Positions 15,489 through 23,130 of a stretch of 23,790 bases of DNA are shown here, in pieces. Made by a program: the position numbers and the translations under genes. A model generated the notes under the pieces. The model was not told the origin of the DNA. It was given only the letters and a program-made list of their open reading frames with translations, and made no database searches. Each line of letters starts with the position of its first letter. Position 1 is the first letter of the stretch. The DNA lies in NCBI GenBank assembly GCA_039798685.1, contig JBDKFM010000013.1:1-23790 (forward strand), read 5' to 3'. The stretch is from JACPGQ01 sp039798685 (GTDB lineage Bacteria > Patescibacteriota > Microgenomatia > Levybacterales > UBA12049).

Positions 15489-18335
15489 CTAGGACTTAGT
15501 TACCTGTAACGCATCACCCTTACGTAGAGTTGCGATAAGCGCGTTGGTTTTTATGTACTCTTCAAACATTTCCGGCCACTCAGGAAGCACGACGTCCACC
15601 TTTTCAGCAATAGAAGTGCCAATTTTTTTCCGTTCTTCTTGGATAGACCGCACGATATCCCTCGCCTTTCCTTCATCTTCTAGCTCAGGAGTCAAAGTTG
15701 TATCAAATGTGACCGTCAACTCGTCTCCTTTTGTGTACGTCACTTTTTTCACATTCAGCTCATCACGAAGCAGCTGGGTTATTCCTGCATCGTGTCCGCT
15801 TCCTTCATAACATATGATTGCTTCTGCAAGAGGTTGGCGTACTTTCAATGAGAGCTCTTTCCGTTTTGCATGTCCTACTTCTACGATTTTCCGCAGACGC
15901 TCCATCTCCTGCTCAAGTACAGAGTTGATTAGTGACGGATCAACCTGTGGCCAATCACAAAGATGCACTGATTCTTCATCCGTCAGATTCCGGTATATCT
16001 CCTCCGTCAAAAACGGAATCACGGGTGCAGCAATTTTCATAAATGTCGTCAGAACCGTGTATGTCGTCTGATAAAAAGATTCTTTATCTTGTGCATCAAG
16101 CGCAGTCGGACCGACTCTGTCCCTACTCCTGCGGATATACCATGTCGAAAACTCATCAACAAATTTCTGCAATCTCGAAATTGCACTCACTGTATCGAAT
16201 TTCTCAAGATCAGAGGTGACGTCTTGCAGTAAACGGTGCAATAATGAAGTTATCCATATATCAAGAACGTTTCCAGAGCGAGCACTCTCTTTTCCGGGAC
16301 GCCATCCGTCAATAGTCGCATACGTAAGGAAAAAGTTATAGACATTCCAGAGAACAAGCATCATTCCTTTTACCTGATTCCTATACTGTTCTTCTGAGAT
16401 AATAAGATCCTCTCCGTGCATTACCGGCGATCCCATGAGGTAAAGACGCAACGCATCTCCTCCGTATTTCTGCAAAAGGAGTTTGGGATCCGGATAATTT
16501 CCGAGATTTTTACTCATCTTTCGCCCGTCTGTACCGAGAATTACACCTGTGACTGAGACGTTTTTAAAAGCAGGCGAATCAAAGAGTGCACCTCCCAGTA
16601 CATGAAGCACATAAAACCAGGCTCTGATTTGTCCCGTATACTCCACGATAAAATCCGGAGGAAAAAAGTCCTCAAGCTTTTCTTTTGAATCAAACGGAAA
16701 ATGTCTCTCTGCAAATGACGCACTACCTGCTTCAATCCAACTGTCTAAAACCTCGGGAACCCGGTGCATCGTTTTCTTACACGTTGGACAAGGAACTGTT
16801 ACCTCATCTATCTCAGGTTTATGAAGATCATTTACTTTTCTGCCAGACGCCGTTTCAAGCTCGCTGATAGATCCCGGTACAAATCTTGCACCGCATCCGC
16901 CTTCTGAGAGACACTCCCACACGGGAACAGGTGACCCCCAGTAGCGAGAACGCGAGATATTCCAATCAGGTGCGTTCTCAAGGCTCTTTAAAAATCTTCC
17001 CATCTTAAAGTGCTTCGGGAACCAATTGATTTTGTCATTTGTTTTTTTTAAAAGAGGCTTTAGCTTCTGCACATCGACATACCATGCATTCTGCGGAGCA
17101 TAGTATAATCTGGTGTGACACCTCCAACAAAGCGGTACATTATGTGGTTTTTCTTCGTCTTTGTAGATGAGCCCCCGTGAATTCAGATCTTCATTGACTG
17201 CTTTATTTGCTTTTAGATAATACATTCCGCCAAAAAGAGGCACGTCAGGACGGATCATTCCTTCTTCATCCAGATGCATCTCTATGTGGATATTCTGCTC
17301 CTGCATGACTTTCAGATCCTCTTCGCCATACGCCGCGATCGTCACAACCCCTGTTCCTTCATCTGCAGTCACAAAGTCTCCCGGTACTATCTCAAACGCC
17401 TTCTCTCCTTTTTCAATTTGGTAGTAATCATAGTGGGGAACAAATTTTTTACCCACGAGCTCTTTACCTGAAAATTCCTCAATTACCTTGTACTTTTCTT
17501 TCAGAATTCCAAGAGTCGGCTTTGCCAAAATGTAGTATTCATCTGTCTTTGTCTTCTCTGATGATCCATCTAACTCACACAGTACTTTCACATACGCTAA
17601 CTCTGGATTCACAGCCAACGCAGGTGTCACAATCTTGTTCCATGGAGTCGTCGACCACGCGAGAATATAGGTATCTTTCTCATCCTTCAACTGATATTTA
17701 TACGTTGTCGCTGCGTCACTTATCTCTTTATGATTATCAACATCCATTGCCACCTCAAAATTTGAGATTGGTGTTGCACAATGCGGACAATACAGCGAGA
17801 CGCGGAGTCCTTTATACACATGCCCTTTCTCATACATTTGCTTAAACACCCACATGACAGTCTCCATATAAGAAAGATCCATGGTTTTATACGCATGCTT
17901 GAAATCGACCCAACGAGCGATATGATCAACATACCACTCCCACTCCCCTGAAACCTCTGAAACATAGAGCTTGCACTCATCAATAAATTTCTTCACACCG
18001 ACCTTTTCCTCAATTTCCCTTTTTGATTTCAGACCGAGTTTCGTCTCAACTTTATTCTCAGCCGGAAGACCGTGACAATCCCACCCCCACACTCTCCTCA
18101 CACGATATCCCTGCATTGTTTTAAAACGGGGAAAAAGGTCTTTGGGGAGACTCGCAAGCAGTGTTCCATAATGCGGCATACCCGTGATAAAAGGAGGACC
18201 GTCGAGAAACGTCCATTTTTTGTCTTCAGGACGGGACTCTACGGATTTTTCAAAAATCTTTTTTTCTTTCCAGTATGCAAGCGTCGCCTCTTCCAGTTCT
18301 GGAAAGTTTACTTTTGGTGAAACCGGCTTAAACAT
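15489..18335 (-). CDS. ileS: isoleucyl-tRNA synthetase, eukaryote-like class
   Basis: A 948-residue class I synthetase that charges tRNA-Ile. The HIGH motif is PHYGT (54-58), with T in place of the final H, and the KMSKS motif is KMSKN (606-610). FLDGPPFITGMPHYG, VWGWDCHGLPAENKVE and LDSWIEAGS agree with the eukaryote-like (IleS2-type) group, often less sensitive to mupirocin. The editing domain has WSTTPWNK (227-234) and DEGTGVVTIAAYGEEDL (325-341), where the usual His is Thr332 and one residue is missing. Zinc-type cysteine pairs: CPHC (183-186), CWRC (403-406), CPTC (516-519). The start ATG lies 7 bases after the -10 box without a Shine-Dalgarno. rodA follows after one base. Confidence 0.97.
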   Translation of the reverse strand: MFKPVSPKVNFPELEEATLAYWKEKKIFEKSVESRPEDKKWTFLDGPPFITGMPHYGTLLASLPKDLFPRFKTMQGYRVRRVWGWDCHGLPAENKVETKLGLKSKREIEEKVGVKKFIDECKLYVSEVSGEWEWYVDHIARWVDFKHAYKTMDLSYMETVMWVFKQMYEKGHVYKGLRVSLYCPHCATPISNFEVAMDVDNHKEISDAATTYKYQLKDEKDTYILAWSTTPWNKIVTPALAVNPELAYVKVLCELDGSSEKTKTDEYYILAKPTLGILKEKYKVIEEFSGKELVGKKFVPHYDYYQIEKGEKAFEIVPGDFVTADEGTGVVTIAAYGEEDLKVMQEQNIHIEMHLDEEGMIRPDVPLFGGMYYLKANKAVNEDLNSRGLIYKDEEKPHNVPLCWRCHTRLYYAPQNAWYVDVQKLKPLLKKTNDKINWFPKHFKMGRFLKSLENAPDWNISRSRYWGSPVPVWECLSEGGCGARFVPGSISELETASGRKVNDLHKPEIDEVTVPCPTCKKTMHRVPEVLDSWIEAGSASFAERHFPFDSKEKLEDFFPPDFIVEYTGQIRAWFYVLHVLGGALFDSPAFKNVSVTGVILGTDGRKMSKNLGNYPDPKLLLQKYGGDALRLYLMGSPVMHGEDLIISEEQYRNQVKGMMLVLWNVYNFFLTYATIDGWRPGKESARSGNVLDIWITSLLHRLLQDVTSDLEKFDTVSAISRLQKFVDEFSTWYIRRSRDRVGPTALDAQDKESFYQTTYTVLTTFMKIAAPVIPFLTEEIYRNLTDEESVHLCDWPQVDPSLINSVLEQEMERLRKIVEVGHAKRKELSLKVRQPLAEAIICYEGSGHDAGITQLLRDELNVKKVTYTKGDELTVTFDTTLTPELEDEGKARDIVRSIQEERKKIGTSIAEKVDVVLPEWPEMFEEYIKTNALIATLRKGDALQVTKS

Positions 18336-18342
18336 ATCTGCA

Positions 18343-18372
18343 ATTGTACCTCAAATAGAATTGCAGATTCAA
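18343..18372 (-). promoter_or_regulatory. ileS-rodA promoter, leaderless geometry
   Basis: TTGAAT (18367-18372), an 18-base spacer and TACAAT (18343-18348) on the minus strand, then 7 bases to the ATG. A GAGG lies in the spacer region but too far (about 15 bases) to act as ribosome-binding site. No T-box leader is possible in this short gap. Confidence 0.6.
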
Positions 18373-18393
18373 GGGAAGCTAAACCGGAATAGA

Positions 18394-18747
18394 TTATGAA
18401 GTACGCGCGTGACGTTCCCAGGGAAAATGCCCCTCTGTCTCTTTCTCAAACTGAACAGAGAGAAATGAACGGATTAAAACGATTACAGCGAGCACAAATA
18501 CCGTCGTCAACGTAGGTGGCGTGGCAATTGAGCGTATGATATCGCCTGCAACCAGAAATTCCAATCCGAGAAGAATTGTCTTTGCCAAATTCATACGAAG
18601 CTTCTTATAAAGCTCCATCCCGTGCTCTTTCTGCAGATAACCTGATAGATACAATGAGATCGATAACACAACTCCGAATGCTATCACCAACACGCCGAGC
18701 GCATCGATCACTATACCTATCCCGTCTATGATCTGTATATAGTCCAT
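18394..18747 (-). CDS. DUF1622-family membrane protein
   Basis: A 117-residue protein with three predicted membrane helices (about 9-35, 53-72, 76-94). KTILLGLEFLVAGDIIRSI (55-73), then VIVLIRSFLSVQFEKETEG and HFPW near the C-terminus, are characteristic of the DUF1622 family, widespread and without known function. It stands alone, with its own promoter and TACTAT -10 box ending 6 bases before the ATG, and ileS starts 58 bases downstream with its own promoter. It is divergent from the pyruvyltransferase-like gene; nothing in the context shows its role. Confidence 0.88.
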   Translation of the reverse strand: MDYIQIIDGIGIVIDALGVLVIAFGVVLSISLYLSGYLQKEHGMELYKKLRMNLAKTILLGLEFLVAGDIIRSIATPPTLTTVFVLAVIVLIRSFLSVQFEKETEGHFPWERHARTS

Positions 18748-18753
18748 ATATTC

Positions 18754-18782
18754 ATAGTAGAGGGAGTGATGAAGCTTCGCAA
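18754..18782 (-). promoter_or_regulatory. DUF1622 gene promoter, leaderless geometry
   Basis: TTGCGA (18777-18782), a 17-base spacer and TACTAT (18754-18759) on the minus strand, then 6 bases to the ATG at 18747. Confidence 0.55.
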
Positions 18783-18806
18783 GTCACACTTTTCCTGACC
18801 CTACAC

Positions 18807-18835
18807 TTACAGAATTCACGTAAATGGTCTATAAT
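18807..18835 (+). promoter_or_regulatory. promoter of the pyruvyltransferase-like gene
   Basis: A consensus TATAAT (18830-18835) with a weak TTACAG 17 bases upstream (18807-18812). The start would be near 18842, giving a leader of about 13 bases with AAAGAAG close to the ATG. A TATAAA at 18844-18849, 5 bases before the ATG, is an alternative leaderless -10. Confidence 0.5.
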
Positions 18836-18854
18836 TCCCACTCTATAAAGAAGA

Positions 18855-20117
18855 ATGGCGAAAAAAATAAAAATATTGATTCCGAATGCCACAGGTCCGT
18901 CAAACCCGGGAGATCAGGCAATTCTCCACAGCATGATCGGAATGCTCAGGAAATTACCTGTCATGATAGATGAAATCGCACTCCATTCAACCGATCATCA
19001 TCTCTATAAAAAATCTCATGGATTCAAAGTAAAGCCTACTATTTATATGTGGGCAGGATTTCAAAACAAAAATCCTCTCGTCAGAATGATAAGACTCATG
19101 CGACTTCTTCTCTCCTACCTCACGACAAAATTCGGTTTTTCTGTGGTGATCAGTCGAGATCTGAGGGTTATTCTCAAAGATTATAAACGGGCCGATCTCA
19201 TCGTCTTTGCGGGTGGAGGGTATCTAAGATCACAAAAGGGACTGACACAGACTCTTAACCTCCTGATGAATCTCGCAATGTTTCAGTTTGCAAAACTGTA
19301 CAGAAAAAAAACTATTGTCGCGCCAATTAGTATCGGACCTTTTGGTTATGAGTGGCATGAAAAACTGACTGCACGAACGATGAAGGAATTTGCTGCAGTG
19401 TTTCTCAGAGAGGAACGCTCTTATAACGTGTTAAAAAACTACAACGTAAAAAATATCATACATGCAAATGACCTCGCACTCCTCGCAACACACCCCCGGA
19501 CGAAAAAAACTTCCCGCGATACTTTTATCGTCGGATTCACAATCAGAGACTGGCTCCCGAAAGAAAAGCAATTACGTCTTGAGACAGCATATGCAGTCGC
19601 ACTCAGTGAGTTCAGCAAAAAAACAGGCGCATTGATTCAACCGATTGCACAGGTTGATAACAATATGTACGGAGATCGTGACCGTGACGTCGCAGCACAT
19701 GTCATCGAGAAACTCCATGCTGCTGGAGTCAAAACACTTCCTATAAAAACTGTAAAAGAGTATCCGGGAGACACGATTGTGTATGGTGAGATTGATTTGC
19801 TGATGGGAATGCGAATGCACTCACTCATCTTCGCAATTCTGCAAAATACACCGTTTGTCGCAGTCTCATATGAACATAAAACAGAAGGCCTCATGCAGAC
19901 TCTGGGACTCAGTCATCTCTGTGTTCAGAGTAGTAAAGCGACAGAGAAAAACCTACGGGCGCTACTTTTTGAGGTCTATGAAAAAAGAGATGCGCTCAAG
20001 AAATCACTTGCCTCATCACTCCTGAGAATAAAAGCCGAGGAGGAGAAACGATGGAAAGAATTACTTACACAGTGGCTGACACTCTCAGTTTTTGTCTCAG
20101 CAACATCAACCCTCTAA
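18855..20117 (+). CDS. polysaccharide pyruvyltransferase family protein (CsaB/WcaK-like)
   Basis: A 420-residue GT-B-like protein. SNPGDQAIL (16-24) near the N-terminus, VFAGGGYL (117-124), APISIGPFG (156-164), FLREERSYNVL (183-193), NDLALL (205-210) and MGMRMHSLIFA (317-327) followed by YEHKTEGLM (339-347) are the ordered marks of the family. Members transfer pyruvate from phosphoenolpyruvate to a sugar as a ketal, giving an acidic group that in Gram-positive bacteria anchors S-layer proteins with SLH domains; others of the family have unknown donors. Here it could decorate the surface glycan made by the left part of the window. It is monocistronic as far as visible; the FKBP gene 42 bases on has its own -10. 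Family is firm, reaction inferred. Confidence 0.85.
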   Translation: MAKKIKILIPNATGPSNPGDQAILHSMIGMLRKLPVMIDEIALHSTDHHLYKKSHGFKVKPTIYMWAGFQNKNPLVRMIRLMRLLLSYLTTKFGFSVVISRDLRVILKDYKRADLIVFAGGGYLRSQKGLTQTLNLLMNLAMFQFAKLYRKKTIVAPISIGPFGYEWHEKLTARTMKEFAAVFLREERSYNVLKNYNVKNIIHANDLALLATHPRTKKTSRDTFIVGFTIRDWLPKEKQLRLETAYAVALSEFSKKTGALIQPIAQVDNNMYGDRDRDVAAHVIEKLHAAGVKTLPIKTVKEYPGDTIVYGEIDLLMGMRMHSLIFAILQNTPFVAVSYEHKTEGLMQTLGLSHLCVQSSKATEKNLRALLFEVYEKRDALKKSLASSLLRIKAEEEKRWKELLTQWLTLSVFVSATSTL

Positions 20118-20141
20118 AACAAAGCAGAATTGAACCCAGCA

Positions 20142-20150
20142 TGATATACT
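20142..20150 (+). promoter_or_regulatory. extended -10 promoter of the FKBP gene
   Basis: TGATATACT (TG-n-TATACT) ends 9 bases before the ATG at 20160. There is no good -35. The leader would be only 1-3 bases, so this is again nearly leaderless. Confidence 0.5.
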
Positions 20151-20159
20151 GTACAAAGA

Positions 20160-20495
20160 ATGGATAAAAAAGAAGAACTGAAAATTGAAGACCTAAAAGT
20201 CGGGACGGGACCTGAGGTAAAAGACGGCGATACTGTTGTTATGCACTACACGGGCTGGCTGACTGATGGAACTAAGTTTGATTCTTCAATTGATCGCGAC
20301 CAACCATTTGAAGTGAAAATCGGTGTCGGCTACGTCATCAAAGGATGGGATATGGGGGTGCCTGGTATGAAGGTAGGAGGAAAACGAAAACTCACAATCC
20401 CACATGAGTACGGATACGGCAGGTACGGTGTCGAACCTGATATCCCCGGATTTGCAACACTTGTGTTTGAGGTAGAACTCCTGAAGATCAAATAA
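20160..20495 (+). CDS. FKBP-type peptidyl-prolyl cis-trans isomerase
   Basis: A 111-residue single-domain FKBP that speeds cis-trans turning of Xaa-Pro bonds during folding. With no signal peptide or membrane helix it should be cytoplasmic. The pocket residues of FKBP12 have visible counterparts: Tyr30, Phe40-Asp41 in TKFDSS, Phe50, Val59-Ile60 in YVIKGWD, Trp63, and Phe103 in LVFEVELL. The 80s loop region (HEYGYGRYGVEPDIPGFA) is close to the bacterial small FKBPs. It ends 3 bases from the stop of the convergent aquaporin gene. Confidence 0.95.
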   Translation: MDKKEELKIEDLKVGTGPEVKDGDTVVMHYTGWLTDGTKFDSSIDRDQPFEVKIGVGYVIKGWDMGVPGMKVGGKRKLTIPHEYGYGRYGVEPDIPGFATLVFEVELLKIK

Positions 20496-20498
20496 CTC

Positions 20499-21137
20499 CT
20501 AACCAAGAAACGGAAACTTTTTCTCCGATTTGGTCACTGATGTGAAGACCAGACTCGCAAGGACAGCCCCAATAAATGGACCGAGAAGATAGAGCAGAAG
20601 ATTACTTACGCTTATCGGACCAGCGATCATCGCGACGAGCGCAGGTCCTACACCAACAGCCGGATTAAATGCACCACCTGAAATACTCCCGACTGAGTAA
20701 GCTCCGACCAACACGGTACTCCCTATAGCAAGTCCATAAAACTGATTCGGCGTATTTCTATTTGACACGGCGGTATGTAGTACCACAGAGCACAGTGCAA
20801 AAGTAAAAAGAATCTCAAGAAGTATCGCTTCGTTAAATGCGACGAGATTCCCCGGCTGCACAAGTAATGTCTCCTGCTTGACGAGAAAAAATACCAGACT
20901 TGCTGTCACTGCCCCCAAAAGCTGAAAAAACATGTAGAGCAACGCATCCCGTTGTGCAATTTTTTTCTGCATCCAGACAGCGAGTGTCACCGCAGGATTA
21001 TAGTGCCCACCTGAGATGTAGCCCCCCATATACACCATCACCATGAGTATAAATCCGATCGCCAGGGGATTCGCACTGAGACCTATTGTGAGGACGAGAA
21101 AAAATGTTCCGATTGCTTCTATTGCGTATTTGTTCAC
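20499..21137 (-). CDS. aquaporin/MIP-family channel with atypical selectivity filter
   Basis: A 212-residue channel with six membrane helices and two pore half-helices. The first NPA is in SGGHYNPAVT (47-49) and the second in SGGAFNPAVGVGP (158-160). The residue after the second NPA is Val161, where nearly all aquaporins have the filter arginine; by eye the other filter positions are Ile27 and Val142, so the constriction looks wholly nonpolar. It would pass water or small neutral solutes across the cytoplasmic membrane, but the usual water or glycerol filter is absent. The start is GTG, 6 bases after the -10 box, without a Shine-Dalgarno. It is shorter than E. coli AqpZ (231) and has a short basic tail. 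Confidence 0.92.
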   Translation of the reverse strand: MNKYAIEAIGTFFLVLTIGLSANPLAIGFILMVMVYMGGYISGGHYNPAVTLAVWMQKKIAQRDALLYMFFQLLGAVTASLVFFLVKQETLLVQPGNLVAFNEAILLEILFTFALCSVVLHTAVSNRNTPNQFYGLAIGSTVLVGAYSVGSISGGAFNPAVGVGPALVAMIAGPISVSNLLLYLLGPFIGAVLASLVFTSVTKSEKKFPFLG

Positions 21138-21143
21138 AACTGT

Positions 21144-21172
21144 ATTGTGCTAAGTTCTGCCCCAGGTGTCAA
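21144..21172 (-). promoter_or_regulatory. aquaporin promoter, leaderless geometry
   Basis: A consensus TTGACA (21167-21172), a 17-base spacer and CACAAT (21144-21149) on the minus strand, then 6 bases to the GTG. The -35 lies in AAAGGTCTTGACA, identical over 13 bases to the rpmA promoter. Confidence 0.6.
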
Positions 21173-21185
21173 GACCTTTCTACAC

Positions 21186-22949
21186 TTATAATTTCTGCAT
21201 CTGCCACATCTTTGCAAAAGCACCTTTTTTCGCGAGCAGCTCCTTAAATGTCCCCATCTCTTTAACTTTGCCATGATCGAGAACGACAATTTTATCCATC
21301 TGCTGAATTGTGGAGAGACGGTGTGCGATAACGATTGTCGTAAACTTACCCTTCACCTCTGCAATCGCTTCCTGAATCTGCTTCTCCGAATGTCCGTCCA
21401 GATGTGATGTCGCTTCATCAAGAAGCAGGATATCAGGATCTCTATAAATCGCGCGTGCGATGCCGACCCGCTGGCGCTGACCGCCTGATAACTTGACGCC
21501 TTTTTCTCCGACAAGTGTATCGAGTTTGTTCGTCAGCTTGTCAACGACATCTGTCAGATGAGCCATCTGTATCGCGTCTTCAAGAGGTATCGCTGTCGAT
21601 TTTCTGAGATTTGCGATCTCAATATTTTCACGAAGCGACATATTGAAAAGCTCTGTATCCTGCAGGACTGTTGAGACATGTGAGATATACGACTGCCGCT
21701 CTATGTGCTTTAGAGGCGTATCATCAAGTAAGATATCCCCCTCGTAATCTTCATACAGATCAAGAAGCAATTTAAAAAGTGTCGATTTTCCGGCACCCGA
21801 CAAACCGACAATTCCCACACTCTCCCCTCTCTTTATACTAAATGACACATCGGTCAGTGCGTTCCCTTTTTTGTATGCAAAGTGGATATTTTTGATATGA
21901 AGATTTTTCCACGATTCGGGATACGTGAGCTGCTTGGATTTTTTCCCCGGATCCTCTATGCCGACTGGCACACTTAAAAGAGCGACAGCGCGGGAAAGCC
22001 AGATCTTATTTATCACCATCTGCTGCGTCACATCCACCAGCTCATTTGTCGACTGTCCGACTCTATGAAACAGTCCGACGAAGAGGAGGAACAGTGAGAC
22101 AGTGTAATTTCCAAGATATATACTCCAGATGATATAGCTGATCACACCCAGCTCAAAAAGGAAAAAGTACGTATTGAGCGCGCCTGACTGGATACGGTAA
22201 TAAAAAATACGCTTTCTGATTTCCTCAATCAGTACCCGGATATGATCTCCTACTATCCTGAGTATCCCGCTGTGAAATCCGAGCGCTTTTATCGTCAGTA
22301 TATTATTGAGTGACTCAAATGTCAGTCCGCTCAACTCCTTCATCCGGCGGCTGACCACCTGCTCCTGCGTACTGGCTTTTTTCAGCAGATATCTCCCGAG
22401 AAAAAAGTAGGTGATGATAAAAAAGAGAATGCTGATACTCAGGATTTTGTCGAGTGCAAAAAAGACGATCACCACACCGATGGTATTGACGACAACCTCT
22501 ATAAAGACATCAAATATTCTTCTGATCGATTCGTTCATCCCGTCATATCCCCTGTCGATCCGTTTCATTTTGTTGCCGCTCCCTTCAAGCTCATGCCAGG
22601 AGAGATCGAGCATAAAAATATGCTTGAGGCATTTTTTGTAAAAACTTAATCCCGCTGATTCTGCAACCTGAAATCCAAGATATTTTGAAAAATCGTGTGC
22701 GAATCCGACGTAGATCGCTGTGAGAAACCAGATGATGAGGTACACGATGATGGCCTGATACGATGACGGCTCCTGTACAGTTGCAAGAAGAGGAACGATC
22801 ATGCTGACTGCGAATGCACGATAGAGACGACCGATATCACTGGTAAAACGGAAAAAGACTCCTACAAAAAATTTCTTTTTAAAAGGAGCGATATTCTTCG
22901 CTATGTCGCGAATGAATTGAGAATTGGAGTAAGGAATGGATTCAGTCAC
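21186..22949 (-). CDS. ABC exporter, fused permease and ATPase (MsbA/LmrA-like)
   Basis: A 587-residue half-transporter that should act as a homodimer. The membrane domain spans about residues 25-320 with six helices. The ATPase domain has Walker A GLSGAGKST (382-390), Q-loop Gln430, signature LSGGQRQR (487-494), Walker B ILLLDEA (507-513) with catalytic Glu512, and switch His543, so it looks fully active. This family exports lipids, lipid-linked glycans, peptides or drugs; close to a glycan region a lipid-linked substrate is possible but not shown. The start is GTG, 6 bases after the -10 box. A perfect inverted repeat covers the promoter. The aquaporin gene follows 48 bases downstream with its own promoter. 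Confidence 0.94.
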   Translation of the reverse strand: MTESIPYSNSQFIRDIAKNIAPFKKKFFVGVFFRFTSDIGRLYRAFAVSMIVPLLATVQEPSSYQAIIVYLIIWFLTAIYVGFAHDFSKYLGFQVAESAGLSFYKKCLKHIFMLDLSWHELEGSGNKMKRIDRGYDGMNESIRRIFDVFIEVVVNTIGVVIVFFALDKILSISILFFIITYFFLGRYLLKKASTQEQVVSRRMKELSGLTFESLNNILTIKALGFHSGILRIVGDHIRVLIEEIRKRIFYYRIQSGALNTYFFLFELGVISYIIWSIYLGNYTVSLFLLFVGLFHRVGQSTNELVDVTQQMVINKIWLSRAVALLSVPVGIEDPGKKSKQLTYPESWKNLHIKNIHFAYKKGNALTDVSFSIKRGESVGIVGLSGAGKSTLFKLLLDLYEDYEGDILLDDTPLKHIERQSYISHVSTVLQDTELFNMSLRENIEIANLRKSTAIPLEDAIQMAHLTDVVDKLTNKLDTLVGEKGVKLSGGQRQRVGIARAIYRDPDILLLDEATSHLDGHSEKQIQEAIAEVKGKFTTIVIAHRLSTIQQMDKIVVLDHGKVKEMGTFKELLAKKGAFAKMWQMQKL

Positions 22950-22955
22950 ACTCCC

Positions 22956-22984
22956 ATTGTAGCCTCATGGCTACAAGAAGACAA
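22956..22984 (-). promoter_or_regulatory. ABC exporter promoter, leaderless geometry
   Basis: TTGTCT (22979-22984), a 17-base spacer and TACAAT (22956-22961) on the minus strand, then GGGAGT and the GTG at 22949. GGGAG touches the start codon too closely to be a normal ribosome-binding site. Confidence 0.55.
22957..22976. repeat. perfect 8-base inverted repeat over the ABC exporter promoter
   Basis: TTGTAGCC-TCAT-GGCTACAA covers five bases of the -10 box and most of the spacer of the exporter promoter. No T-run follows on either strand. Its position suits an operator for a repressor. The remaining gap up to 23130 (about 150 bases) is AT-rich and shows no other gene or RNA that I can recognise. 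Confidence 0.6.
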
Positions 22985-23130
22985 TAAATGTTCTCATTGT
23001 GTACCTTACCTAACTTAACAGAACTAAGTGTAATTTAGTTTTTATCTCAAAAGCACCAACCGCCACCAGAAAAATCTTACTATAAAACTATATCTCACTG
23101 ATAACAAATATGGAATATAGACACCACATC

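Noticed and set aside
18163..18174. H-Y-G-T in place of HIGH in IleRS as a damaging change
   Set aside because: The eukaryote-like IleRS group varies at this place and the surrounding motif is intact; I take it as a lineage form.
23022..23046. AACTAA-TTAGTT hairpin followed by a T-run on the plus strand
   Set aside because: The stem is only six weak pairs, and no plus-strand gene lies upstream to be terminated.
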